A stretch of DNA of 64,000 nucleotides from NCBI RefSeq assembly GCF_006439355.1, contig NZ_VFTG01000016.1, positions 1-64,000 of the forward strand, written 5' to 3'. This DNA comes from Mesorhizobium sp. B4-1-3. GTDB lineage: Bacteria > Pseudomonadota > Alphaproteobacteria > Rhizobiales > Rhizobiaceae. The notes under the pieces were generated by a model. That model had not been told where the DNA came from. It saw only the letters and a program-made list of their open reading frames with translations, and did no database searches. Position numbers and translations under genes: made by a program. Positions 36,351-45,818 of this stretch are shown piece after piece. How positions within the stretch are numbered: position 1 is the stretch's first letter; each line of letters begins with the position of its first letter.

Positions 36351-37808
36351 TTAGCCCAGCCCACCCATATGGAAGCTCTTCATCTCCAGATATTCCTCGA
36401 TGCCGGCCTGCGCGCCCTCGCGCCCGAGGCCGGACTGCTTGACGCCGCCGAATGGAGCGACCTCCATCGAGACGGAGCCGGTGTTGAGTCCCACCATGCC
36501 GAACTCCAGCGCCTCGCCGACGCGCCAGGCGCGCTTCAGGTTCTCGGTGTAGAAGTAGGAGGCAAGTCCGTAAGGGGTGCAGTTGGCGAGCGCGATCGCC
36601 TCCTCTTCGGTCTCGAACCGGAAGAGCGGCGCTACCGGACCAAAGGTTTCTTCACCGGCGAGCTGCATCTGCGCCGTTGCGCCGGTCAGCACCAGCGGCG
36701 CGACATATTGCGGGCCCGGCGGTAGCGCCGGCTTCTCGGTTGCGATCGCAGCACCCTTGGCGAGCGCGTCCTCGACATGCCGGTTGATCTTCTCGACCGC
36801 GGCCATGTTGATCATCGGTCCGATCGCGACGCCGGGCTGCGTGCCCGGTCCCACAGTCAGCGCATTGACGCGCTCGCTGAGCTTGGCGGCGAAGTCTTCG
36901 TAGACCGCGGCCTGAACGAGGATGCGGTTGGCGCACACGCAGGTCTGGCCGCCGTTGCGGAATTTCGAAGCGAGCGCGCCTTCGACGGCGAGGTCGAGAT
37001 CGGCGTCGTCAAAGACTATGAAGGGCGCGTTGCCGCCGAGCTCGAGGCTGAGCCTTTTCACGCTGTCGGCCGCGCCGCGCATCAGCAGCGAGCCGACCCT
37101 TGTCGAACCGGTGAAGGAAATCTTGCGCACCGTCTCGTTCGCCATGATCTCGTTGCCGATCTCGGCCGGCATGCCGGTGACGATGTTGATGACGCCGGCG
37201 GGGATACCCGCGCGTTCGGCAAGCACGCCGAGCGCCAGCGCCGAATAGGGCGTGAATTCGGACGGCTTGATAACCACGGTGCAGCCGGCGGCCAGCGCCG
37301 GCGCGACCTTGCGGGTGATCATCGCATTGGGAAAATTCCATGGCGTGATGATGCCGCAGACGCCGACGGGTTCCTTCAGGACGACGATGCGGCGGTCTGA
37401 GGTCGGCGCGGGAATGGTGTGGCCGTTGATGCGGCGCGCCTCCTCGGCGAACCATTTGACGAAGGAGGCGCCGTAACGGATCTCGCCTTTGGCCTCGTCC
37501 AGCGGCTTGCCCTGTTCGGTCGTCAGGATCAGCGCGAGATCATCCAGATGCGCAAGCATCAGGTCATGCCACGCCTCGAGCAGGGCGGCGCGTTCGGCAT
37601 TGGTCTTCTGCCTCCAACCCCGGTAGGCTGAAGCCGCGGCCTGTATGGCCGCGCGGGTCTCCGGTCCAGCCATGTCGGGCACTGTTCCGACCGATAGCTG
37701 TGTTGCCGGGTCGATGACATCGACGGCCTTACCGGAGCCGCCAACAAGCCATTCGCCATCGATCAGGCCGGCCTCGCGGAAGAGGGTTTTGTCCTTCAGG
37801 TTTTTCAT
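36351..37808 (-). CDS. gabD: NAD(P)-dependent succinate-semialdehyde-type dehydrogenase
   Basis: A 485-aa aldehyde dehydrogenase. The catalytic Glu is in SLELGGNAPFIV and the catalytic Cys in NGGQTCVCANR. The GabD-type features ITPWNFPNAMITRKVAPALAAG and FGGVKQSGLGREGAQAGIEEYLEMK are present. It converts succinate semialdehyde or a similar omega-oxo acid to the dicarboxylate. It is the last gene of the leftward operon that begins at 42931, preceded by 18 bp and the tartrate-type dehydrogenase. Substrate assignment is by family resemblance only. Confidence 0.88.
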   Translation of the reverse strand: MKNLKDKTLFREAGLIDGEWLVGGSGKAVDVIDPATQLSVGTVPDMAGPETRAAIQAAASAYRGWRQKTNAERAALLEAWHDLMLAHLDDLALILTTEQGKPLDEAKGEIRYGASFVKWFAEEARRINGHTIPAPTSDRRIVVLKEPVGVCGIITPWNFPNAMITRKVAPALAAGCTVVIKPSEFTPYSALALGVLAERAGIPAGVINIVTGMPAEIGNEIMANETVRKISFTGSTRVGSLLMRGAADSVKRLSLELGGNAPFIVFDDADLDLAVEGALASKFRNGGQTCVCANRILVQAAVYEDFAAKLSERVNALTVGPGTQPGVAIGPMINMAAVEKINRHVEDALAKGAAIATEKPALPPGPQYVAPLVLTGATAQMQLAGEETFGPVAPLFRFETEEEAIALANCTPYGLASYFYTENLKRAWRVGEALEFGMVGLNTGSVSMEVAPFGGVKQSGLGREGAQAGIEEYLEMKSFHMGGLG

Positions 37809-37826
37809 CGGAAACGACCGTGCATT

Positions 37827-38876
37827 TCAGCTGAGCGCCGCGACGACAGCGGCTGTGATGGCGTCTGTCTTGTCCTTGCCGGCAGTGGTTCCGATGCCGC
37901 GCGCAGTCGTCGCTTCGACCGCTTTCATGATGCGCACGGCCCCATCCTTCTCGCCGAGGTGATCGAGCATCATCGCGCCGGACCAGATGGTGGCGATCGG
38001 ATTGGCGATGCCAAGATGGGCGATGTCCGGCGCCGAGCCATGCACCGGCTCGAACATCGACGGCGCCGAGCGGTCGGGGTTGATGTTGGCGGAGGCCGCG
38101 TAGCCGAGCCCGCCCTGGATCGCCGCGCCGATATCGGTCAGGATGTCGCCGAAGAGATTGGAAGCGACGATCACGTCGAGACTCTCCGGCGCCATGATCA
38201 TGCGCGCGGCGAGCGCGTCGACATGATAGCTGGTGACGGCGACATCCGGATATTCCGCCGCCAGCTTGCGGGTGATCTCGTCCCAGAAGACCATTGAGTA
38301 TTTCTGCGCATTGGACTTGGTGACGGAGGCGAGCTTGCCTTGCCGCGACCGCGCCTGCTCGAAGCCGAAACGCAGGATGCGCTCGACGCCGGCGCGGGTG
38401 AAGATCGAGGTCTCCACCGCGACTTCGTCAGCCGTGCCCTGGTGCACGCGTCCGCCGGCGCCGGAATATTCGCCTTCGGTGTTCTCGCGGATGCAAAGGA
38501 TGTCGAAACTTTCCGCCCGCAGCGGTCCCGTGACGCCCGGCAACAGGCGGTGCGGCCGAATATTGGCATATTGCACGAAGGCCTTGCGGATCGGCAGCAG
38601 CAGGCCGTGGAGCGAAACGGAATCCGGCACTTCGGCCGGCCAGCCGACGGCGCCCAGAAGGATGGCGTCGAAGCCGCGCAACGCGTTGATGCCGTCCTCG
38701 GGCATCATGCGGCCGGTCTCCTTGTAGAATTTGCAAGACCAGGGGAACTCGGTCTCAGCTAACGCAAACCCCGATTGATTGGCCACCCTTTCCAGTACCG
38801 CCCAAGCAGCGGCGGTGACGTCGGGGCCGATGCCGTCACCGGGGATCAGGGCAATAGAGTAGGTTTTCATCGACAT
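37827..38876 (-). CDS. Tartrate/D-malate dehydrogenase-type beta-decarboxylating dehydrogenase
   Basis: A 349-aa member of the isocitrate/isopropylmalate dehydrogenase superfamily. PGDGIGPDVTAAAW is the N-terminal nucleotide loop, RENTEGEYSGAG the substrate arginine region, and the metal-binding Asp region is in LFGDILTDIGAAIQGGLGYAASANI. The LIPGDGIG...FPWSCKFYKETGRMMPEDG stretch is typical of TtuC/tartrate dehydrogenase/decarboxylase rather than LeuB. It lies 4 bp after the frameshifted aldehyde dehydrogenase. It probably oxidises a 2-hydroxy-acid produced by the pathway. Confidence 0.85.
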   Translation of the reverse strand: MSMKTYSIALIPGDGIGPDVTAAAWAVLERVANQSGFALAETEFPWSCKFYKETGRMMPEDGINALRGFDAILLGAVGWPAEVPDSVSLHGLLLPIRKAFVQYANIRPHRLLPGVTGPLRAESFDILCIRENTEGEYSGAGGRVHQGTADEVAVETSIFTRAGVERILRFGFEQARSRQGKLASVTKSNAQKYSMVFWDEITRKLAAEYPDVAVTSYHVDALAARMIMAPESLDVIVASNLFGDILTDIGAAIQGGLGYAASANINPDRSAPSMFEPVHGSAPDIAHLGIANPIATIWSGAMMLDHLGEKDGAVRIMKAVEATTARGIGTTAGKDKTDAITAAVVAALS

Positions 38877-38880
38877 CTCT

Positions 38881-40343
38881 TCACAGGCTGATCAGGACGC
38901 TCTTGGTCCTGCGATTGGCGAGGTAGGCTTCGCGGCCGAGGTCCTTGCCGATGCCCGAGCGCTTGTAGCCGCCGGTGGGCAGGATGTGGTCGCGCGAGCG
39001 GCTATAGCGATTGACCCAGACGGTTCCGGCCTCAAGCTTGCGCGCGAGACGGATTGTGCGAGATAGATCGGCAGTGAACAAGCCGGAGGCCAGCCCGTAG
39101 GTCGGATGGCTGGACAGCGCCAGCGCCTCCTCCTCGGTCTCGAAAGTCTGGACGGTCAGGACCGGTCCGAAGATTTCTTCGATGATCGCCGGATTTCCTG
39201 AACGACATTGGCGATCAGCGTCGGTTGGTAGAAATAGCCGGAATGCTCCATGGCGCCGCCGCCGGTCAGGCATTCGCCGCCGGCGGCGACGGCGGCCTGC
39301 ACGATCCCGTCGACCCGCGCCCGCTGCCGTTCCGAGATGATCGGCGAATACTGCGTCGCCTCGTCCCAGGTTGCGCCGGGCCGCACTGCCTTCATCCGCT
39401 GCAGGATGGCCGCCGTCAGTCGGTCGGTCACGCTTCTCTCGACGATCAGGCGCGTGGCGGCCACGCAGGCCTGGCCGGCATTGAAGGTGACGCTGCCGGC
39501 GATCGCCGCCGCCGCCTTCTCGAGGTCGGCATCGGCAAAGACGATCTGCGGGCTCTTGCCGCCGAGCTCCAGCGTCATCGGCTTGACGCCGGTGCGGGCG
39601 ACGTTCTCCATGATCGCCGAGCCTGCGCGGGTCGAACCGGTGAAACTCACCTTGGCAATATCGGGATGGCCGGTCAGCGCGCCGCCGGTGGTCGGTCCAT
39701 CGCCGAGCACCACGTTGATGAGGCCCGCCGGCAGACCTGCTCTGACGGCAAGCTGCGCCATATAGAGAGTCGAGAAGGGCGTCATTTCCGACGGCTTCAG
39801 CACGACTGCATTGCCCGCGGCCAGCGCCGGGCCGAGTTTCCAGCCGGCCATCGAGATCGGAAAGTTCCACGGCGTGATCGCGCCGACCACGCCGTAGGGC
39901 TCACTTATGATCATGCCCAGGCTTGCGTCGTCGGTCGGCACCAGCTCGCTGCCTTCCTTGTCGGCGAACTCGGCAAAGAAGCGGATCTGCTCGGCGGTAA
40001 CCGCAATGTCGCCGGCGACGAGCTGGCCGACAGGCCGGGTCGAACACAGCGCCTCGATCCTGGCGAGCGTTTCGGCTTCCGCTTCGATAAGGTCGGCCCA
40101 GGCCTGCAGCGCCTTGGTGCGTTCGCGCGGCCGAACACCGCCCCAGTTGCTGGCTTTCAGCGCCGCCTTCGCACTTTCCACCGCACGGTCGACCATGTCC
40201 GCGCCGGCCGCGGGGCAGGCGGCATAGGACTTGCCATCGGAGGGTCGGCGCATCTCGATCGCACCCTCGGCCGAAATCAGCTCGCCGCCGATGAAATGGC
40301 CGACGGGCAGAGGAATTGTATCGGGATCGAAGCTCAGGCTCAT
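38881..40343 (-). pseudogene. Aldehyde dehydrogenase with a single-base frameshift
   Basis: Translated in two frames this is a complete aldehyde dehydrogenase of about 487 aa: catalytic Glu in MTLELGGKSPQIV, catalytic Cys in NAGQACVAATR, and the C-terminal EEIFGPVLTVQTFETEEEAL. The first frame (from ATG 40343) runs through YQPTLIANVVQEI and then loses homology. The correct continuation NPAIIEEIFGPVL is in the next frame. One base appears to be missing near 39191-39197 (CAGGAAATCC where GAAAATCC would keep frame). This is either a recent disabling mutation or a sequencing error in an A-run. The flanking genes of the operon look intact. Confidence 0.85.
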
Positions 40344-40492
40344 GGGCAAACCACTTGGCGGCATCGGCCTGAGCCTAGCCCGTGCGGGCGCGCAGCATTT
40401 ACTGTTCGGTGACCCGCAGCCGACGAATGTTGCGTGCTCGGGACAAGAGACGGCAAAATCTTCCGCGGAATCATCGCGCGGGCGGATACTCG

Positions 40493-40861
40493 CTAGCCCA
40501 CCGTCACGTAAATCTTCCGCACGGTCTCGAGTGTTCTCCAAATGCCGGTGAAGCCCGGCTTCATCACGAAGCTATCGCCGGCCCGATAGGTGACCGCATC
40601 GCCGCCGTCAGGCGTGATTTCGACCATACCGGAGAGGATGTGACAGAACTCGAAGGTGTCGCCCTTGATCGAGCGCGTCTCGCCCGGTGTCGCCTCCCAC
40701 AAGCCGGTGTGGACGAGGTCGTCCTTGGCGACATCCTGCGCCCAGGTCTTGAAGGCTGGGTCGCCGGCAATCAGCCGCTCGGGCAGCGCCTTGGATTCGC
40801 GCGGCGGGAAAACCGGGTTGGTATCGACGGTCTTGAGCAGAGACAAGGTATGATCCTCCAA
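40493..40861 (-). CDS. Cupin (DUF861/ethanolamine-utilisation type) protein
   Basis: A 122-aa single cupin. Conserved segments are LWEATPGETRSI, FEFCHILSGMVEITPDGG and YRAGDSFVMKPGFTGIWRTLE, matching the Cupin_3 family. These small beta-barrel proteins often bind a metal or intermediate within amine and amino-acid catabolic operons without a proven reaction. It starts 8 bp after the GhrA-like gene. Confidence 0.85.
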   Translation of the reverse strand: MEDHTLSLLKTVDTNPVFPPRESKALPERLIAGDPAFKTWAQDVAKDDLVHTGLWEATPGETRSIKGDTFEFCHILSGMVEITPDGGDAVTYRAGDSFVMKPGFTGIWRTLETVRKIYVTVG

Positions 40862-40869
40862 TTGACGTT

Positions 40870-41793
40870 TTAATAGCCGCGCAAGCGGTCGACGAGCCCG
40901 ATGGGATCGAGACCGGCGCGGTGGCGCCTGATGTTGTCGATGACGGCGCGCGCGGCGGTCACGGGCTGGGTGACGCTGGCGACATGCGGGGTCAGGATGA
41001 TCTTCGGATGCGACCAGAACGGATGGCCAGCGGGCAGCGGTTCGGGATCCGTTACGTCGATCATCGCCGACGACAGATGACCGCTATCCAGCGCGGCGAG
41101 AAGCCCTTCGTGGTGGAGCTGCGGTCCGCGCCCGGTGTGGACGAGAGCCGCGCCCTTGGGCAATCTCGCGAACAGATCGGCATTGAGGAAACCTCGCGTC
41201 TCGTCGGTCAGTGGCAGGAGGCAGACCAGTATGTCGCTCGCCGCCAGCATCTGCTTCAGCCCGAGTTCGCCATGATGGCAGGCCACACCTTCGATCTGCT
41301 TTGGCGAGCGACTCCAGCCGGCGAGCTGGAAGCCGAAGGGTTTGAGCCGGTCGAGGACGGCTTGGCCGAGCTGCCCCAGGCCGAGCACGCCGATCCGGCG
41401 CGACGCGGCCGGGAGCTGCGGAATGTCGTGCCATTCTCCCGCGCGCTGCTGCCCAAGATAGGCCGGCAGGTTGCGGTGAAGCGCGAGCACGGAGAGCGTC
41501 ACATACTCCTGCATCATGCGCACGATGCCTTCCTCGATCATGCGCACGACCTTCACGTTCGCGGCCACCACATCGAAGCGGAACTGATCGACGCCGGCGC
41601 CGAGGGAAAACAGGATTTCGAGGTTCCGGTAACGGGCGAGGTCCTGAGGAACTGTCCAGGTGATCAGATAGCGCACGGCGTCGGGATCGACCGTCGCCGG
41701 GTCCATCGCGAAGGGCACCTCGGGCAATTCTCTAGCGAATGCCTCGGCAAATACCGCGCCGCGCCGCGCATCGGAATTGAACAGGAAGGTCAT
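40870..41793 (-). CDS. D-2-hydroxyacid dehydrogenase, glyoxylate/hydroxypyruvate reductase A-like
   Basis: A 307-aa NAD(P)-dependent reductase. The dinucleotide motif GVLGLGQLGQAV is near 138-149, the substrate Arg in VHTGRGPQL near 230-240, and the catalytic His in LTPHVAS near 276. The overall pattern fits GhrA. It could reduce glyoxylate or a related 2-oxo acid generated by amine oxidation. Gene order: 13 bp after the ArgE-like gene, 8 bp before the cupin. Confidence 0.86.
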   Translation of the reverse strand: MTFLFNSDARRGAVFAEAFARELPEVPFAMDPATVDPDAVRYLITWTVPQDLARYRNLEILFSLGAGVDQFRFDVVAANVKVVRMIEEGIVRMMQEYVTLSVLALHRNLPAYLGQQRAGEWHDIPQLPAASRRIGVLGLGQLGQAVLDRLKPFGFQLAGWSRSPKQIEGVACHHGELGLKQMLAASDILVCLLPLTDETRGFLNADLFARLPKGAALVHTGRGPQLHHEGLLAALDSGHLSSAMIDVTDPEPLPAGHPFWSHPKIILTPHVASVTQPVTAARAVIDNIRRHRAGLDPIGLVDRLRGY

Positions 41794-41806
41794 TCCGGCT
41801 GCTCCT

Positions 41807-42931
41807 TCACGCCGCGCATCGTGTGCCCAGCGCCTCGATCATCCGCTGGCAGACGGCGAGCTCGCTCTGGAGGATATATTCATCCGGCTTGTGAGCGCGG
41901 CCGATATCGCCGGGGCCGCAGATGATCGCGTCTAGCCCCGCGGCCTGGTAGAGCCCGGCCTCTGTGCCGTAGCTGACGGCGGCCAAGGGCACTGCGCCGG
42001 TCAGTTCCCCCAGCAGAACCGACAGAGCCGAGTCTGGCGGCAGAGACAGCGCCGGATAGGCGCTTACCGGCGTCCACTCGACAGCATAGCCTCGAGCGGC
42101 AAGTGCTTCAGCCTGCGCCTTGACCGGGGCGAGCAAGCCAGCCGGGTCGATCTCCGGTATTGCTCGCGCCTCCAGCTCGATCGTGCAGCTGTCGGGGATG
42201 ATGTTGACGGACTGGCCGCCCGCGATCACACCCGCTTGCAGCGAGGAATAGGCCGGCTCAAAGTTCGCGTCGGACGGGCCTTGCCTCAGCCGCTCCGCTT
42301 CTCTTACCGCGGCGCTCAGTACATCGGACATCGCATGGATGGCGTTGAGCCCAAGATCCGGCCGCGAGGAATGGCCGGACCGCCCGCCTATCGTCACGCG
42401 GGCAGCCGCCTTGCCCTTGTGGCCGCGCACGGCGCGCATGCCGCTCGGCTCGCCGACGATGACGCCGAGCGGCTTGGCGCAAAACTCGGACAGGCGGGCG
42501 ATCAGATGCGGCACGCCCCGGCATCCGATCTCCTCATCATAGGAGAAAGCGATATGTATCGGCCTGGCAAGGCGCAGTTTCGCGAGCGCGGAAGCGGCTG
42601 CGAGCACGGCCGCAAGAAACCCTTTCATGTCGGTGGTGCCGCGTCCGTAGAGCCGCTCGCCTTCGCGGCGCAAGGCGAACGGGTCCGAACGCCATTGCGG
42701 CTCGCAAGCGGGGACAACGTCCATGTGGCCGGAAAGAATATAGCCCGGGACATCCGTGGGACCGATCGTGGCGAAAAGATTGGAACGGTCGCCTTCCGGA
42801 CCGGGAACCAGCCTGACCTTTGCTCCGTATTGTCCGAGATAGGTCTCGATCCAACTGGCGATGTCATTGTTTGGCCTGCCGGCGACGGAGGGAAAGGCGA
42901 CGAGACGATCGAGGATGTCAAAGACGTCCAT
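41807..42931 (-). CDS. M20 deacetylase, acetylornithine deacetylase-like
   Basis: A 374-aa zinc peptidase from ATG 42931 (ATG 42943 is also in frame). Metal-site motifs are in order: LSGHMDVVP, GRGTTDMKGFLAAV and the general base in YDEEIGCRGVPH. The closest pattern is ArgE, which removes acetyl from N2-acetylornithine. In this operon it more likely hydrolyses an N-acyl amino acid or diamine imported by the transporter. It is the first gene of the leftward operon running to 36351. Confidence 0.86.
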   Translation of the reverse strand: MDVFDILDRLVAFPSVAGRPNNDIASWIETYLGQYGAKVRLVPGPEGDRSNLFATIGPTDVPGYILSGHMDVVPACEPQWRSDPFALRREGERLYGRGTTDMKGFLAAVLAAASALAKLRLARPIHIAFSYDEEIGCRGVPHLIARLSEFCAKPLGVIVGEPSGMRAVRGHKGKAAARVTIGGRSGHSSRPDLGLNAIHAMSDVLSAAVREAERLRQGPSDANFEPAYSSLQAGVIAGGQSVNIIPDSCTIELEARAIPEIDPAGLLAPVKAQAEALAARGYAVEWTPVSAYPALSLPPDSALSVLLGELTGAVPLAAVSYGTEAGLYQAAGLDAIICGPGDIGRAHKPDEYILQSELAVCQRMIEALGTRCAA

Positions 42932-43125
42932 TCCTGCCCTCAAATCAGTTCGGATTCACCGGACTGGGCGCCGGTCATAACGGAAGAATTGCCGCCGACG
43001 ATGGGCGCTTTGTTTCGCGATTGCGTGCCGAAAGCGGAAGTGTTTCAGTCGAATCTTGCGTTGGCGCGCGGCATTCGAGCAAATCGTATCGATCTGTTTG
43101 TTTAGCGTGGGCAGGGCAGGGGTGT

Positions 43126-44058
43126 ATGTCACCCGTTACGCAATCTTTCAGAGGCAAGGAATTGAAGCCGTCCGAAAGCTTGAAAATCGATGCCTTCTCG
43201 GTGCGGATCGCCGACGTCAAAGGTGTTGAACTGGACCGATTGCATGCGCTCTCACTGTCTGTGGGCTGGCCGCATCGTGCAGAAGACTGGCACTTCCTGC
43301 GCGAAGTGGGGCAAGGCTTGGTGGCTCTCGATGAGATCGGGCGGGTTCTCGGCTCCGCGATGTGGTTCGGGCACGGCGAGAGCTTCGCGACCGTCGGCAT
43401 GGTCATCACCTCGCCACGGCTTCAGACGCTTGGGGCCGCGCAGTGGCTGATGAAGCGGGTTTTCGATAATCTTGCCGGGCACGACCTTCGCCTCAATGCA
43501 ACCCGCGCCGCACGCCGCCTGTATCTCTCGCTCGACTTCCAGCCGGAGAAGACCGTCTACCAATGCCAGGGAATCGCCCGCGTCCCAACGGCAGGCAGTC
43601 CCACGGAGGCGGGCAGCGACGTCCGGACTTTGGACGCAAGCGATATTCCGGCAGCGGTCGCTCTCGACGCGGCGGGGTTTGGAGTGAGGCGGACAGCGCT
43701 TATCGAAAGGCTCTTCGCACACTCGAACGGATATGGTCTTTTCAAAAATGACAAGCTGAACGCTTTCGCGCTCTGCCGGCCATTCGGGCGAGGCCATGTC
43801 ATAGGACCGGTCGTGGCCGAAAAAGATGCTGATGCGGTTGCGATCGTCCGGCGGCATGTAGCCGATCATTCTGGGTCTTTCCTCAGGGTTGACACTCACA
43901 TGCACAACGGCGAGTTCGCTGCCTTCCTGTCGCACGCCGGAATGCCGGTTTTCGACACGGTGCTGACCATGTCGCTGGGGAAACGCCTCGCCGATTTTTA
44001 CGAAGGCCGATCGGCTGGGCCGAAGACCTATGCTCTGGCAAGCCAAACCTTGGGGTAG
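43126..44058 (+). CDS. GNAT acetyltransferase, two-domain, paralogue of 33221-34060
   Basis: A 310-aa protein from ATG 43126, behind GGGCAGGGG. N-terminal GNAT domain with GMVITSPRLQTLGAAQWLMK, then a second domain with RPFGRGHVIGPVVAEKDADA and the end TYALASQTLG. The order of motifs matches the GNAT protein 9 kb to the left. It is divergent from the ArgE-like gene by 195 bp. The region downstream is decayed. The substrate is unknown, but an N-acetylated intermediate cleaved by the ArgE-like enzyme is an attractive guess. Confidence 0.82.
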   Translation: MSPVTQSFRGKELKPSESLKIDAFSVRIADVKGVELDRLHALSLSVGWPHRAEDWHFLREVGQGLVALDEIGRVLGSAMWFGHGESFATVGMVITSPRLQTLGAAQWLMKRVFDNLAGHDLRLNATRAARRLYLSLDFQPEKTVYQCQGIARVPTAGSPTEAGSDVRTLDASDIPAAVALDAAGFGVRRTALIERLFAHSNGYGLFKNDKLNAFALCRPFGRGHVIGPVVAEKDADAVAIVRRHVADHSGSFLRVDTHMHNGEFAAFLSHAGMPVFDTVLTMSLGKRLADFYEGRSAGPKTYALASQTLG

Positions 44059-44089
44059 TTGGTGCTCGTCCATACATCCCATCTTTGCA

Positions 44090-44299
44090 ACCGAGAGGCG
44101 TCGCGTCATTTCCGGGGTTTCGCCGAGTTTCGTGAACGATCTGATGAAGCTGCGCGCCGAGAGGGGTTTGCTTGAGCCGCTCCGGCAAGGCCATGGCACT
44201 GGCGGCGGCACGCTGGCCGCTCATGTCGACTTCGTGCGCCAGTGGACGGCCGATGACGGCAATCTGATGCTCGACCAGCTGTGCGGTGCGATCGCTTAA
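44090..44299 (+). pseudogene. IS630-family transposase fragment (N-terminal)
   Basis: The frame ending at 44299 reads RRRVISGVSPSFVNDLMKLR then AERGLLEPLRQGHGTGGGTL and DFVRQWTADDGNLMLDQLC. This is the HTH and linker typical of the first half of IS630 transposases. The catalytic DDE half is absent and there is no start codon or inverted repeat, so it is a remnant. Confidence 0.7.
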
Positions 44300-44340
44300 G
44301 GCAGGCCTGTTGTCCGGTCGCCGGCCCGGCGAGGCTGCGG

Positions 44341-44571
44341 CTAGTCGGACGCGCTGCCGAGCAAGGCCGCCTGAACAGCCTCGAAGAAGCGACGGACCTC
44401 AGCGCGCGCATCGTTGGCGTTCTGGCCGCGTTCGGTTGCGACCGAAAGCAGATGCGTAGCAGTTTCCCGCCAGAGCGTAGCCGCCTCGGCACTCGGTAGG
44501 CGAGCAATTGCGCTCGCCACGATTCGAATGGCGGGAAGCTCTCGACTAATTGGGAAGGCATGCACCGACAT
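44341..44571 (-). CDS. Small hypothetical protein (DUF6074-like)
   Basis: A 76-aa frame from ATG 44571; a GTG at 44691 would extend it to 116 aa, but neither start has a convincing ribosome site. The core VHAFPISRELPAIRIVASAI, then AATLWRETATHLLSVATERG and EVRRFFEAVQAAL, resembles short rhizobial proteins of the DUF6074 type in length and in the Trp-x5-His/Leu pattern. The function is unknown. It sits in a zone of decayed genes. Confidence 0.5.
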   Translation of the reverse strand: MSVHAFPISRELPAIRIVASAIARLPSAEAATLWRETATHLLSVATERGQNANDARAEVRRFFEAVQAALLGSASD

Positions 44572-44765
44572 GGACCGGATGACCCGCAAATGTTCCGTGC
44601 CGACCCTATCGGTGGAAAGGAAATAGAAGCTTAAGGGAGCCAAGCTCTTCGCCAAGACCGCGTCGCCAATTTTGACGCTGCCCTTCGCCACGGTTTCAGC
44701 CTGAAGCGACTCGCTGCGGCGTCAAGATAGGCGGAGGCTAATATGCGCCGGCTGCTTATGCCAAA

Positions 44766-45148
44766 ATGAGTACGCGCGGCGCAAATTTCCTGGAGGTACG
44801 GATTGGCAAAGAGCATCTGCCGGATACGGCGACCGACGACGACCCGGCCGCGATATACGATCTAGCAGACCAAGCCATGGAAGCTCCGGACCGAGACGGC
44901 GTCGCGGCAAGGGAGATGTACGAGGAAGCCGGCAGCGTCTTCGCAGCGATTGCGGCGGCGATGCAGCACCGCGAGGCTTGCTGGATACAGATCTCTTGGC
45001 CGGCCGGTTGCCCCGAGAAGCAAACGCCTCCAAGGTGCGAAGCCACGATCTGGTTGGGCGTTTCGGCAGCGATTGGGAAATCCTGCTCAACGAAGCCCAT
45101 TTTATGAAAGAACTTGAAGGCCGTTTGGAGGAGCTGAAACAACAATAG
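44766..45148 (+). pseudogene. DUF768-like gene with a probable frameshift
   Basis: From ATG 44766 the frame reads MSTRGANFLEVRIGKEHLPD, then AMEAPDRDGVAAREMYEEAG and SVFAAIAAAMQHRE, resembling the DUF768 proteins numerous in Mesorhizobium. Past about 44976 this frame turns Cys/Trp-rich and improbable. A natural-looking continuation (LLDTDLLAGRLPREANASKV to LEGRLEELKQQ) lies in another frame and ends at 45148. A one-base indel near 44973-44979 would join them. An alternative is an intact 113-residue protein ending at 45107. Confidence 0.55.
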
Positions 45149-45818
45149 GTGCTGCGCCGGCGGGATTGACGGCTGGGAAACTTAGGAACGGGCGATTTTC
45201 GTCGAAAGTTCCTCCACGCGATATCGCGGGATCATCGTATCCCGCTCGCGTAATCGCCCGGCGTCCGAAGCCGCAAAGTCTCGACGACTGGTCGACCATA
45301 CCGTCGGTCGCGTGCTCGATCTCTTCGATCTCGAGACCGGCATCGTGCGGCGCTGGCAGGGAACCGGGGCGGCGGAATAGGATGGTTTCGCGCGTATTTC
45401 GGCGCCGCCGGCGGCGGCCAGAGGATTTCGACGGCGGATGCCAGCTGGTCGAGGGCTTCGACCTCATGCTTGCTAAAGCCATGTCGCCCAAACTGTGCAG
45501 CGGCTTTGGGGAAACGACATGCGCAAAAAAGCGCATCGCCTGGATCCAGTTCAATGCAACATGATTTGGGAAAGCATTTGCATGGTTATGATTACTGACC
45601 CGCGTCGAAGACTCTGTGTTCCCAAATATGACGCCTCCTCGACATCGGGTCTGGATCGGCGGCGCGACGACATCCCGATGGCAGCGCCGCCGGTCGCTTC
45701 GAGACAAAGTTGGGCCCGGCAAGGGGACGGCTCCAGACCGGTCGGGCAAAGTCCAACTTTATGCCAACGGGCAACGAGCATAGGTCGCGTCGCAACACTG
45801 GAATGAACCTGTGAGCCA
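45149..45818. other. 670-bp gene-poor scar region
   Basis: No frame here has a ribosome site plus recognisable domain. Open frames on both strands are Arg/Ser-rich shadows. A short reading (VDHTVGRVLDLFDLETGIVR) looks protein-like but has no start. Part of the stretch is a dispersed repeat (separate entry). It separates the amine catabolic block from the purine transporter. Confidence 0.6.
45474..45552. repeat. Dispersed rhizobial intergenic repeat
   Basis: The segment running from GCCATGTCGCCCAAACTGTG through GCGGCTTTGGGGAAACGACA to TGCGCAAAAAAGCGCATCGC closely resembles a short element I recall between many Mesorhizobium/Rhizobium genes (CATGTCGCCC...GTGCAGCGG...GGGA..ACGACATGC). It contains the inverted pair GCATGTCG/CGACATGC, here partly degenerate, and a tight GCGCaaaaaaGCGC hairpin. 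Confidence 0.55.

Noticed and set aside
45102..45749. A 215-codon reverse frame in the scar zone
   Set aside because: Arg/Ser/Pro-rich sequence overlapping the dispersed repeat and the DUF768-like continuation; no start signal or family.
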